Shown: one piece after another, positions 6,881-14,780 of the stretch
Numbering within the stretch: position 1 is the first letter of the stretch
How the letters are laid out: every line of letters starts with the position of its first letter
Origin: Spirochaeta sp.
GTDB lineage: Bacteria > Spirochaetota > Spirochaetia > DSM-27196 > Alkalispirochaetaceae
Assembly: GCA_027859055.1 (NCBI GenBank)
Contig: JAQIBO010000343.1
Location: 1-16,333, forward strand
Direction: 5' to 3'
DNA: 16,333 bases
Notes under the pieces: model-generated
What the model was told of the DNA's origin: nothing
What the model saw: the letters and a program-made list of their open reading frames with translations, nothing else
Database searches by the model: none
Translations under genes and position numbers: made by a program

Positions 6881-8282
6881 GGTCGGGATCGCATTCGGCG
6901 TCATGATCGTTTTGATGGTTGCCCACGGCGGTTACAACATTGCGCGGCAACGGGCAATTATGCACGAAGAAAGCCGCGAACGAGCTTCCGTTCTGGTATC
7001 GACGTTAACCGAGATGGCGGCGGAGTCTCTGGTAACACGCCACTTCGACCGCTTGGAACGGCAGGTAGACTCGTTATTGACACACTCGGACGTTCGTTTC
7101 GCCCGTGTCATCGATAATAGTGGCCGTATCGTTGCCGATACAAACCGGGAACGACAGGGGTGGGTTCTTACCCACACCAATGATCTCACCCGTCGTTATC
7201 GGGAGACCGGGGCTGATCTGATCCTCGAACAGCCGATTACGATTGCATCCGGAGGTGAGACACGCGTATTTGGTAGAGCAGAAGTCGGACTGTCACTTCA
7301 AAGAGCTCAAGAACGATCGCAACGTACCACGATGATCCTCCTAATCGTCTTACTCGTACAGGTGGCGGTGGGCGTCGTGTTTGGAACATATCTCCATCTC
7401 CAAGTCGTAAACCCTCTTGACGCGATCGTCTACGCTGTTGAGTCTCTGGCGCCGGGAGTTGAAGGCGAGAAGATTCCATATCCTCGGCGGGCCGCAGGAG
7501 AAATCGTCACGGTCACCAAAGCGATCAATACTATGAGATCCCGATTGGAGCACTTTCATCGGGAGGAACACGAACGACAGCGTCTCCGGACGCTTGGCGA
7601 AATTTCCGTTTCCTTGGCTCACGAAATCAGAAACCCTCTTGAAGCAGTCAGTGGAGCGGTGGAGGTACTCCGGCGAATACACGGAACGGGCGACGAACAC
7701 CTTCAATTCCTCGATATCATCCATGAGGAAGTCGCAAATCTGAACCATTACGTCTCTGAGTTCCTGCGGTACGGACGCTTTGACATTCCGGACGAAAAAA
7801 TCTGGGATTTACGTATCTTGGCGGAAGACGCCGTATTGCTGGTATCCCCTCTGAGCAGCCAACGGAAAATTCTCCTAACAGTACAACAAGAATCACCTTC
7901 GGTTCCGGTCCACGTTTCCGGAGACCAAGTAAAAAGGGTCTTGGTCAATTTACTTATGAATGCGGTCGAGGCGTGTTCGGAAGGAAACGAAATAGTCGTC
8001 TCTATCGATCGTGTCGACGGCATGGGATTGGTTCACGTCGATGACAATGGGCCGGGGATTTCTCAATCGATCAAGCAAGATCTGTTCGCCCCCTTTGTCA
8101 CCACCAAAGATCATGGAGCAGGTCTGGGTCTTGCCATTTGTAAAACCGTCATAGATCATCACGGTGGAGATCTGACAGTGGAAGATGGTCGGGGCGGTGG
8201 GGTTCGTGCCTCAATCACCCTGCCCGTTTGTGATTCTACTCAGGACGGATACGACATGCATAGGAAGGACGTTACGCGATGA
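6864..8282 (+). CDS. Membrane sensor histidine kinase of the three-component system
   Basis: The protein has 472 residues. Layout: TM1 at about 7-24, a periplasmic sensor of about 130 residues, TM2 at about 156-180, a HAMP region to about 235, then HisKA with the phosphoacceptor H253 in 'SLAHEIRNPLE'. The ATPase domain shows the N box N366 in 'NLLMNAVEA', the G1 box 'DDNGPGI', the F box 'LFAPFVTTK' and the G2 box 'GAGLGLAI'. All catalytic motifs are present. It starts at GTG 6864 with a good Shine-Dalgarno and overlaps the binding-protein gene upstream by 17 nt. Its stop overlaps the response-regulator start (ATGA at 8279), so all three proteins are co-translated. The periplasmic domain could sense a ligand itself or dock the PhnD-like protein; the overlap favours the latter. 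It should phosphorylate the regulator encoded next. Confidence 0.92.
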   Translation: MPLQTKVGIAFGVMIVLMVAHGGYNIARQRAIMHEESRERASVLVSTLTEMAAESLVTRHFDRLERQVDSLLTHSDVRFARVIDNSGRIVADTNRERQGWVLTHTNDLTRRYRETGADLILEQPITIASGGETRVFGRAEVGLSLQRAQERSQRTTMILLIVLLVQVAVGVVFGTYLHLQVVNPLDAIVYAVESLAPGVEGEKIPYPRRAAGEIVTVTKAINTMRSRLEHFHREEHERQRLRTLGEISVSLAHEIRNPLEAVSGAVEVLRRIHGTGDEHLQFLDIIHEEVANLNHYVSEFLRYGRFDIPDEKIWDLRILAEDAVLLVSPLSSQRKILLTVQQESPSVPVHVSGDQVKRVLVNLLMNAVEACSEGNEIVVSIDRVDGMGLVHVDDNGPGISQSIKQDLFAPFVTTKDHGAGLGLAICKTVIDHHGGDLTVEDGRGGGVRASITLPVCDSTQDGYDMHRKDVTR

Positions 8283-9604
8283 CCGATCCGCAATCGGAGA
8301 AACGGACGATTCTCGTCGTCGACGACAAACAAAACATCCTCACTGTCCTGGATACGTTTCTCCGCAGCCAAGGCTTTCGTGTCGTTACCGCGCTGGGAGG
8401 TCGCGAAGGGTATCGCCGCGCTGTTCATGAAAAGCCCGATCTAATCCTGTGCGATATCAGAATGAACGAAATCGACGGACTGCAGTTGGCCGCAATGCTC
8501 AAGACGCAAGGCTTGTCATTGCGCTTCGTCTTTATTACCGCCTTTGCGACGATTCAGGGGGCGGTGGATGCGATGAAAGGTGGAGCATTTGACTATCTCA
8601 CCAAACCGGTAAATTACGATCGGCTAAAAGAAGTGATCCATCAGGCCCTCGCCGGTCCGACAAGTCAAAAGCCAGAACGGACGATGGTTGGTTCCAGTGA
8701 CACGATGATAAAAATTTATCGCCGTATCGCCGCCGTCGCTGCAAGCAACTCCACGGTGTTGATATTTGGTGAGAGCGGGACGGGGAAAGAGCTTATCGCC
8801 CGGGCTATTCACAACCAAAGTCGTCGTAACCACGAACCTTTTGTTCCCGTCCATTGTGCGTCCTTTAACGATCATCTTCTGGAGTCAGAACTCTTCGGAT
8901 ACGAACGCGGTGCCTTTACCGGAGCGGAAAGTCGCAAGGAAGGCTTCTTCGAGGTAGCCGGCGGAGGCTCTCTCTTCCTTGATGAAATCTCGGAAGTTTC
9001 GATGGCTACTCAGGTGTCCTTGTTACGCGTCCTCCAGGAGCGTAGTTTTAATCGTGTAGGAGGAACGGAGTTCGTCCAGGTCGACGTTCGGTTGATCGCG
9101 GCGACCAATCAGGACCTTTTCACCTTGGTGTCGGAAGGTCGATTCCGGGAAGACTTGTACTATAGACTCAACGTTGTACCGATTCACGTTCCACCGCTCC
9201 GGGACCGCCGCAGTGATATTCCGGAGCTAGGCCGAGCTTTCTTGAAGGAGACGTGCACCAGGGAGCAACTCCCGGAACCAGTTGTCGACGAGGGAGCATG
9301 GACAGCTCTTGACTCGCATCCGTGGCCAGGTAACGTACGGGAGCTACAAAACATTCTCGAGCGGATCATCGTCGTACATCGACCCGAGCGAATCACAGGG
9401 GAAATGGTTCTTGAAGAACTCGGTTCCGCCAGTAAAAACAGACATCATGATGGTGTAGAAACCGATGAGCGGGAACTGCTCATCAACGCGCTACGACAAA
9501 CCGGGGGCAATAAAACCGACGCAGCCCTGTCCCTCGGTCTCTCTCGACGGACGATGTACAATCGCATCGCTCGATACGGAATATCTGCCGACGAATATTT
9601 GTAG
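8279..9604 (+). CDS. NtrC-family sigma-54-dependent response regulator
   Basis: The protein has 441 residues with the full three-domain NtrC layout. The receiver has the acidic pair D15-D16, phosphoacceptor D59, T87 and K109. The AAA+ domain has Walker A 'GESGTGKE' at 164-171, the sigma-54 contact loop GAFTGA at 211-216, and Walker B 'GGSLFLDE' ending at 236. The C-terminal Fis-type helix-turn-helix (about 397-441) reads 'ALRQTGGNKTDAALSLGLS'. It should bind upstream sites and remodel RpoN polymerase in an ATP-dependent way. Its direct target is almost certainly the transporter operon that starts 180 bp after its stop, where a -24/-12 promoter and a cluster of TGTGCA half-sites are seen. It is coupled to the kinase gene by a 4-nt overlap. 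Confidence 0.95.
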   Translation: MTDPQSEKRTILVVDDKQNILTVLDTFLRSQGFRVVTALGGREGYRRAVHEKPDLILCDIRMNEIDGLQLAAMLKTQGLSLRFVFITAFATIQGAVDAMKGGAFDYLTKPVNYDRLKEVIHQALAGPTSQKPERTMVGSSDTMIKIYRRIAAVAASNSTVLIFGESGTGKELIARAIHNQSRRNHEPFVPVHCASFNDHLLESELFGYERGAFTGAESRKEGFFEVAGGGSLFLDEISEVSMATQVSLLRVLQERSFNRVGGTEFVQVDVRLIAATNQDLFTLVSEGRFREDLYYRLNVVPIHVPPLRDRRSDIPELGRAFLKETCTREQLPEPVVDEGAWTALDSHPWPGNVRELQNILERIIVVHRPERITGEMVLEELGSASKNRHHDGVETDERELLINALRQTGGNKTDAALSLGLSRRTMYNRIARYGISADEYL

Positions 9605-9610
9605 GCGCTG

Positions 9611-9666
9611 TGTGCAGACTGTGCAACATAGTGTGCATCCCTTGCACACGCGTGGGCAAATGTACA
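9611..9666. promoter_or_regulatory. Candidate upstream activator sites (TGTGCA cluster with a perfect dyad)
   Basis: TGTGCA occurs at 9611, 9620 and 9632. The last pairs with TGCACA to form the exact dyad GTGTGCA-N5-TGCACAC (9631-9649). TGGGCA (9653) and TGTACA (9661) are near-copies. The dyad centre lies about 94 bp upstream of the -24 GG, a normal distance for NtrC-type enhancers. The binding protein is inferred to be the regulator encoded immediately upstream. Confidence 0.72.
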
Positions 9667-9732
9667 GCCGGCAGAGGGCATTCACAGCGATATTCGTAGC
9701 GAAATGCTCTGTTCTCTCCAGAATAATTTTAT

Positions 9733-9748
9733 TGGCACAGTAATTGCA
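9733..9748 (+). promoter_or_regulatory. Sigma-54 (-24/-12) promoter of the ABC transporter operon
   Basis: TGGCAC-N5-TTGCA matches the RpoN consensus TGGCACG-N4-TTGC in every key base except the seventh. GG at 9734-9735 and GC at 9746-9747 have the required spacing. The transcript should start near 9759, leaving a leader of about 25 nt. The sigma-54 activator gene directly upstream makes this call strong. Confidence 0.9.
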
Positions 9749-9770
9749 TATCTTTGGACAAACTACCTAT

Positions 9771-9776
9771 AGGAGG
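9771..9776 (+). promoter_or_regulatory. Strong Shine-Dalgarno of the solute-binding protein gene
   Basis: AGGAGG lies 7 nt before the ATG at 9784. It decides that start over an in-frame TTG at 9754, which lies upstream of the predicted transcription start. Confidence 0.85.
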
Positions 9777-9783
9777 TATTGTA

Positions 9784-10809
9784 ATGAGACGAATTGTATT
9801 TTTGCTGCTCGCCGCGACCATCCTTGTACCGATGACAGTGACGGCGTCGGGACAGGCTGAGCCTGCGGAAGGCCCCGGTGAACTGGTGATCTACTCCAGT
9901 GTGGACGAGGCAAACGCCAAGAAAGTCCTTGATGCATTCACCGCCGATACCGGAATTGAAGTTGCCTTTGTGCATCTCTCCACCGGCCCGGCCCTCGCCC
10001 GTATTGAAGCGGAGATGAATAATCCCCAGGCTGATGTGTGGATGGGAGCGCCCAACGAGAACCACATTCTTGCCCGTGACCGGGGACTAACCATTCCCCA
10101 TAGCTCCGATGCGACGATGGAGATCCCTGAGCAGTTCCGTGATGCTAACGGCTACTGGACTTCCTTTTACATGAATCCTATGGCTATCGCCGTAAATACG
10201 GAAGCCTTGGACCGGGAAGGAATCGCTGCCCCCACATCGTGGGAAGATCTGACCAAGCCGGAGTATCGTGGTCTTATCCAGATGCCGTCTCCTCAATCGT
10301 CGGGTACCGCATACAACGTTGTAACCAGCCTTGTACAAGCTCGGGGGGAAGACGCCGCATTTGAGTACATGAGTCGTCTCAATCCGAATATCCAGACATA
10401 CACCAGTTCCGGAACTGCGCCATCCCAGGCGGTAGCCGTTGGTGAAGCTCCAATCGGTATCCAGTTCACTCCCGCGTTCTTTCAGTTTGCCGATGAAGGC
10501 TACCCCGTTGAGGTCATCTTCCCCTCAGAGGGCGTCGGATACGAGGCACCCGCAATCTCAATTCTGAAAGGCGCCAGGAATGAAGCGTCAGCCCGAGAAC
10601 TTGTAGACTGGATCGTCTCGACGGCAGGACAAAATGTCCTGACCGAAGCCAAGACGTACTTCTACCCCGTCAATCCCAACGCCGAGCTCGGCGCAGGCAT
10701 GCCTTCCTTCGATAGTCTTCGCACGATACCCGTTGATCCAACATGGGCCGGTGAAAACAAGGAACGCCTCGTGGAGCGCTGGGTGGAAGAGGTTCTTCCC
10801 GCGCAGTAA
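9784..10809 (+). CDS. afuA: ABC transporter substrate-binding protein, AfuA/FbpA-like (ferric iron or phosphorylated compound)
   Basis: The 341-residue exported protein has a signal peptide (MRRIVFLLLAATILVPM) ending near 'TASGQAEPAE'; there is no lipobox cysteine. The mature part is a family 1 solute-binding protein: 'GELVIYSSVDEAN', 'ARIEAEMNNPQADVWMGA', 'GYWTSFYMNPMAIAVNT', 'PTSWEDLTKPEYRG', 'PSPQSSGTAYN', 'SGTAPSQAVAVGE' and C-terminal 'AENKERLVERW'. These are hallmarks of the AfuA branch, which includes iron binders and hexose-phosphate binders. No adjacent Tyr-Tyr pair, the usual FbpA iron ligand, is present, while the serine/glycine loops could hold a phosphate group. So the substrate is open. 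It is the first gene after the sigma-54 promoter and has the strongest ribosome site, as expected for the most abundant transporter component. Confidence 0.88.
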   Translation: MRRIVFLLLAATILVPMTVTASGQAEPAEGPGELVIYSSVDEANAKKVLDAFTADTGIEVAFVHLSTGPALARIEAEMNNPQADVWMGAPNENHILARDRGLTIPHSSDATMEIPEQFRDANGYWTSFYMNPMAIAVNTEALDREGIAAPTSWEDLTKPEYRGLIQMPSPQSSGTAYNVVTSLVQARGEDAAFEYMSRLNPNIQTYTSSGTAPSQAVAVGEAPIGIQFTPAFFQFADEGYPVEVIFPSEGVGYEAPAISILKGARNEASARELVDWIVSTAGQNVLTEAKTYFYPVNPNAELGAGMPSFDSLRTIPVDPTWAGENKERLVERWVEEVLPAQ

Positions 10810-10819
10810 CTCACGAAAC

Positions 10820-10851
10820 GCCGTCCACCTCAGACAGTGGGGTGGCGCGGC
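10820..10851 (+). promoter_or_regulatory. Stem-loop between binding-protein and permease genes
   Basis: GCCG-t-CCACC (10820-10829) can pair with GGTGG-cg-CGGC (10841-10851), leaving a loop of about 11 nt, followed by a T-rich stretch. It may act as a partial terminator or mRNA-stability element that lowers permease expression relative to the binding protein, a common arrangement in ABC operons (inference). Confidence 0.45.
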
Positions 10852-10895
10852 TATTGTTCTTGATTTCCGAATCATATCTGTAGGAGCTACCACCA

Positions 10896-12605
10896 ATGCG
10901 GGAACATCGTTCGATTACCGGAGGCATGAAGCAGTCCGTCCTCGCCTGGCGTCGCCTTGCGGGAGATCCGGTACTAATTGTCGTTATCCTGGCAATTCTC
11001 GCCTCGCTTATAATTTTTATTCTCTTCCCCCTGGCTCGGGTATTGCTCACCAGCCTCCATGACAAGGCTGGCAACTGGAGCGTTGAGCCCTACGCCGGTA
11101 TCTTTTCTTCCTGGTTTCTCAGACGCGCGTTCTTTAACAGTATTCTCATGGGGTTCTGCACCGCTGTCCTGGGGAGCCTTGTGGGTTTTCTTTTTGCCTT
11201 TACCTTGACCAGAACCGCCGCCCCCTTTAAGAAAGTACTGCATTTGATCGCTATCGTACCGATCGTATCACCGCCCTTTATCGGTGCCATGGCGATCATC
11301 ATGCTCTTCGGACGGAATGGTCTTATCTCCTCGCAGCTTTTGGGGCTCCGGAACATTCAGATTTATGGTTTCCGTGGGCTACTCTTCGCACAGGTAATCA
11401 CCTTCTTTCCCGTTGCATATATCACGCTTAAAGGCGTGTTGGAATCGATCAGCCCTACTCTTGAGGATGCGGCGATGGATCTTGGCGGCTCCCGTTGGAA
11501 GGTTTTCTCCCGGGTTACTCTACCACTGACCGTTCCCGGCATAGCTTCGGCGATGCTCGTTTTATTCATTGAGACACTGGCAGATTTTGGAAATCCCCTG
11601 ATACTTGCCGGGAGCCAATTCCCCGTTCTTTCGGTACAGGCATATCTTCAAATTACAGGGATGTATAACCTTCCCCGCGGTGCAGCTCTAGCGGTGATTC
11701 TTTTGGTTCCCGCAGTAAGCGCATTTATTCTGCAGAAGTACTGGGTTAGTCGTAAACAGTACGTGACTATCACCGGGAAACCGACTACATCGACAACCAA
11801 GTTGGTCAGTCCCACAATGCAGTGGATTCTTTTCGCCCTGTGTATACTCGTTTCGGCCGCGATCGTCATGATCTACGCTACGATCCTCTGGGGAGCCTTT
11901 GCCCGTGTGTGGGGAAGCGACAACACCTTTACGATGGATCACTTTCGCTACGTCTTCGGGGTTGGGTTTGGAGCGGTAAAAGACACCCTGATCATCGCCG
12001 GTACATCAACTCCGGTGGCGGGCGTACTAGGTATGGTGATCGCTTTTCTCGTTATCCGCCGCCGCTTTCCTGGCCGCCGCTTCATGGAATTCTCGTCAAT
12101 GCTGAGCTTCGCGGTGCCCGGAACGGTTATTGGTATCGGATACATCCTTGCCTTTAACCAGCGGCCCCTCATTCTCACCGGCACCTTTGCAATCCTGACT
12201 CTCAACTTTATTTTCCGATATATCCCGGTGGGTATTCAGTCGGGCATTGCAATTCTCCGGCAAGTTGATCCCGCCATAGAAGAGGCCGCTGTCGACCTTG
12301 GAGCTGATTCGCGGGCAAGCTTCCGACGAATAACCTTACCCCTAATGGTTCCAGCTTTCTTCTCCGGTTTGGTTTTCTCCTTTGTCCGGGCTATGACCGC
12401 GGTGAGCGCGGCGATTTTTCTTGTCTCTGCTCGTTGGAATCTCATGACAGTCCAGATCATGGCCCAAGTGGAGTCGGGACGCCTCGGTGCCGCTGCTGCT
12501 TTCAGTGTAATACTTGTCGGAATCATCCTGATTGCGATGGCGATGATTCGATTCATATTGGTAACGTGGTTTAGCCGCTACCACGGTAAGCTGTTACAGG
12601 TTTAG
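10896..12605 (+). CDS. afuB: Fused two-domain ABC permease, FbpB/AfuB type
   Basis: The 569-residue inner-membrane protein has two tandem permease domains, about 12 membrane helices in all. Each half has the EAA loop that contacts the ATPase: E190-D-A-A-M-D-L-G197 followed by 'VTLPL', and E462-E-A-A-V-D-L-G followed by 'ITLPL'. The fusion of both halves in one chain is typical of FbpB/AfuB iron(III)-type importers. The ATG at 10896 has AGGAG at 10882-10886, 9 nt upstream; an internal ATG at 10926 would shorten the basic N-terminus. It lies 86 bp after the binding-protein gene and 11 bp before the ATPase gene, and should be transcribed from the sigma-54 promoter at 9733. Confidence 0.92.
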   Translation: MREHRSITGGMKQSVLAWRRLAGDPVLIVVILAILASLIIFILFPLARVLLTSLHDKAGNWSVEPYAGIFSSWFLRRAFFNSILMGFCTAVLGSLVGFLFAFTLTRTAAPFKKVLHLIAIVPIVSPPFIGAMAIIMLFGRNGLISSQLLGLRNIQIYGFRGLLFAQVITFFPVAYITLKGVLESISPTLEDAAMDLGGSRWKVFSRVTLPLTVPGIASAMLVLFIETLADFGNPLILAGSQFPVLSVQAYLQITGMYNLPRGAALAVILLVPAVSAFILQKYWVSRKQYVTITGKPTTSTTKLVSPTMQWILFALCILVSAAIVMIYATILWGAFARVWGSDNTFTMDHFRYVFGVGFGAVKDTLIIAGTSTPVAGVLGMVIAFLVIRRRFPGRRFMEFSSMLSFAVPGTVIGIGYILAFNQRPLILTGTFAILTLNFIFRYIPVGIQSGIAILRQVDPAIEEAAVDLGADSRASFRRITLPLMVPAFFSGLVFSFVRAMTAVSAAIFLVSARWNLMTVQIMAQVESGRLGAAAAFSVILVGIILIAMAMIRFILVTWFSRYHGKLLQV

Positions 12606-12608
12606 GAG
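12604..12608 (+). promoter_or_regulatory. Shine-Dalgarno of the ATPase gene, overlapping the permease stop
   Basis: AGGAG overlaps the TAG stop of the permease and lies 8 nt before the ATG at 12617, which implies coupled translation of permease and ATPase. Confidence 0.7.
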
Positions 12609-12616
12609 TATAATTC

Positions 12617-13717
12617 ATGAGCGTCAAGTTGGATTCGATCTATAAGTACTTCTCCGATCCCGATCAGCCGGACAAGCGGGTTACCGCGGTCGAGAATGTC
12701 TCTCTGGAGATAAACGAGGGCGAAATGGTGACCTTTCTGGGTCCTTCCGGCTGCGGGAAGACGACAACCTTACGCATCATTTCTGGTTTCGAGGCCCCAA
12801 GCGCCGGATCTGTGTGGATCGGTGGTCAGGAAGTAAGTCATTTACCTCCCAATCGTCGAGATACATCGATGGTGTTCCAAAGTTACGCGATCTTCCCCCA
12901 TCTCTCCGTCGGGCAGAATATCGGTTTTGGCCTTGAGTTGCGCGGGTTAAAAGCGAACGCTGTGAAAGAGAAGGTCATGGCAATTATGGAAGTCATGAAC
13001 TTGACCGACCTGTACCATCGAAGTCCCGATCAGCTTTCCGGTGGGCAACAACAACGGGTTGCCCTCGCCCGGGCGATCGTCAACCAACCAAAGGTTCTCC
13101 TTTTTGATGAACCCCTCTCAAACCTCGACGCCAAGCTCCGGGAACAGATGCGGGTAGAGATCAGGAGAGTTCAGCAGCAATTCGGGATTACCAGTATCTA
13201 TGTCACTCATGACCAGGCGGAAGCCATGACCGTTTCAGACCGCATCGTTGTCATGAATCACGGGAGAATAATGCAGGTCGGCACACCCTTCGAAGTATAC
13301 TCTCGACCGGCAAACTACTTCGTTGCGGACTTTATCGGTCGCGCCAACTTTGTACCATGTCGTGTCAACTCGGCAACTTCCGAGACAGTTTCCGTCGCCT
13401 ACGAAGGAGGTGTCAGAGAGGTGCACAGTTTTCAGGGCACCTATTCTCCTGGAGACGAAGCCCTCACGGTAGTACGCCCAGAGTCCCTACGGGTAACGCG
13501 AAGCGCTGGCACCAAGACAACTGGCTTGCTTACCGGGACGGTAGAGAAGCGTGTCTATCTCGGACCGACTGCGGAGTACACTATCACCGTTAATGGAAGT
13601 GACAGGACGATTCAGGCAGTGACCTACAACCCCGTCGAAGAAGGTTTCCTGGAGATTGGTGACTCCGTGGAAATTGATTTCGCCGATATTGCAGCCCACT
13701 TGCTACCTACGGATTGA
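12617..13717 (+). CDS. afuC: ABC importer ATPase, FbpC/AfuC type with TOBE domain
   Basis: This 366-residue ATPase energises the importer. Motifs: Walker A 'GPSGCGKTT' at 42-50, Q-loop Q88, signature 'LSGGQQQ' at 140-146, Walker B 'LLFDEP' at 161-166, D-loop 'SNLD' at 168-171 and switch H198. The 'GTPFEVYSRPANYFVADFIGRANF' end of the ATPase core leads into a C-terminal TOBE regulatory domain (about 240-366) of the MalK/FbpC/PotA group, which often binds the transported ion or compound for feedback control. All catalytic residues are intact. It is the last gene of the operon; no obvious terminator follows. A strong Shine-Dalgarno-like string at 13403-13411 is within the gene and reads as ordinary codons. 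Confidence 0.93.
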   Translation: MSVKLDSIYKYFSDPDQPDKRVTAVENVSLEINEGEMVTFLGPSGCGKTTTLRIISGFEAPSAGSVWIGGQEVSHLPPNRRDTSMVFQSYAIFPHLSVGQNIGFGLELRGLKANAVKEKVMAIMEVMNLTDLYHRSPDQLSGGQQQRVALARAIVNQPKVLLFDEPLSNLDAKLREQMRVEIRRVQQQFGITSIYVTHDQAEAMTVSDRIVVMNHGRIMQVGTPFEVYSRPANYFVADFIGRANFVPCRVNSATSETVSVAYEGGVREVHSFQGTYSPGDEALTVVRPESLRVTRSAGTKTTGLLTGTVEKRVYLGPTAEYTITVNGSDRTIQAVTYNPVEEGFLEIGDSVEIDFADIAAHLLPTD

Positions 13718-14015
13718 TATACTGCCCGAAAGAGTCGTGTCCCGAAGGAGAAGAGTAGACAGACCGAAATTTTCACGCTGGACGGCCTTTCTGCATCACG
13801 GCCGGCCGCACGACAAGGAATCCATCGGGGAGCGCGGAAGGATATCGGTTTGGTTCTCGCCCACGTAGTGGAGTCCCAATTTTCATGCAGCCCGACCACC
13901 GATTGTGAGTTTATCGTGTTACCCGTTTAGTCTCTAAACTATATTGGGGCAAGAGGCCTCGATTTCCCTGGCCTGGATTGCGGGATCGGGAAGTGTGGAG
14001 CGTCTCCCGGACACC
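13718..14015. other. Non-coding gap after the ABC operon
   Basis: No convincing gene on either strand. Two small inverted repeats occur: GTTTAG-tct-CTAAAC at 13925-13939 and a bulged CGAT/ATCG stem at 13960-13988. Neither has a T-tract, so a Rho-independent terminator for the upstream operon is not shown. Confidence 0.5.
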
Positions 14016-14520
14016 CTAACGTACCGTCAGTCTTGTGAGCTCCGATGTTTCAAGTAGCACTCGCTCCTTGTGAGCCCTCCGCTTCCGAATACTCCGCGTG
14101 CCGTGTCGGATGATCCAGCGAGTTACCCGCTCGGACACCTCCTCAGAGCCGTCCGTTGCGCCACCGCCGCGGGCACCGGCGGAATCGGTGAGTTCCGCTT
14201 CCCACTCCCTGATCACACCCCACGCTCGGCCACAGCCACCACCCATGGGTGAACATTCCTTCCGGCTGCTGGAGTGGCGGACCGAGGATTGCGGTGAGCG
14301 ACTCGACGGCGGTCGAGTAGTCGGACGGAAGATGGCGTTCCAGCGCCCCCGCAAAAATGTCCTGACGTGCGCTGAAGGGAGGGCCTTCCTCAAGCCGGGC
14401 CGAGATCTCAGCGACGAAACCGTTCCGTTCAAAGCCTCCCGCGCCCAGCACCTCGACGAGGCGGGAGGCGATCAGGAGGGCGCATTCTGCGTCGTAGTAA
14501 TCCTTAAACTTCTTTGCCAC
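14016..14520 (-). pseudogene. Remnant of a DNA alkylation repair protein (AlkC/AlkD-like HEAT-repeat family)
   Basis: From a GTG at 14520 the minus strand encodes about 90 residues that read like the N-terminus of an AlkC-type alkylation repair protein: 'AKKFKDYYDAECALLIASRL', 'FSARQDIFAGALERHLPSDY', 'AVESLTAILGPPL' and 'GMFTHGWWLWP'. This frame then degenerates and stops at 14143. In another frame, at about 14082-14126, 'TRWIIRHGTRSIRK' matches the conserved C-terminal motif of the same family (WIIRHGxRxLxK). Roughly 100 residues of the middle are missing, so the gene has suffered an internal deletion with a frame change. Intact members are about 200-370 residues and remove alkylated bases. 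The product is unlikely to work. There is no good Shine-Dalgarno just before 14520, and the open frame continues upstream, so the true start is uncertain. Confidence 0.6.
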
Positions 14521-14597
14521 GCGGAAAAGATAGCGAAAATGGGGGCCTCCGGGAACGCTGACCGGGATGTTGTCTACAGTTCCCGGGGGGTAGCGAT

Positions 14598-14780
14598 GTG
14601 AAGCGGGTGGTGTTGACGGTTGCGGTGATGGTGCTCTGCGGGACGGTTGCGGGCGCGCTTGATCGCCTCACACCCCCAGGAAAAACACGGCTACATTCCC
14701 CTGTCAGGACAGTTACTCGTCGCGCGTGCGGTCGAGGACTTTCTGGAGCAGGACCGCGCCGAGGATCAAAACGCCCTTGA
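14598..14780 (+). pseudogene. Possible truncated secreted-protein start
   Basis: A GTG at 14598 with a G-run about 7 nt upstream opens a 60-codon frame beginning 'MKRVVLTVAVMVLCGTVAGA', which looks like a complete signal peptide. After about 28 residues the frame becomes arginine-rich and runs antisense into the 3' end of the sugar permease gene. This could be the 5' stub of a lost gene in a decayed region, or chance. Weak call. Confidence 0.2.

Noticed and set aside
10843..10858. Second sigma-54-like site (TGGCGC...TTGT) before the permease gene
   Set aside because: The required GC of the -12 element is GT here and the site lies in the stem-loop; the promoter at 9733 already explains the operon.
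13403..13424. Internal Shine-Dalgarno followed by GTG in the ATPase gene
   Set aside because: The string is made of ordinary Glu-Gly-Gly codons in the TOBE domain, and the next GTG is in frame; an internal C-terminal product is possible but nothing else supports it.
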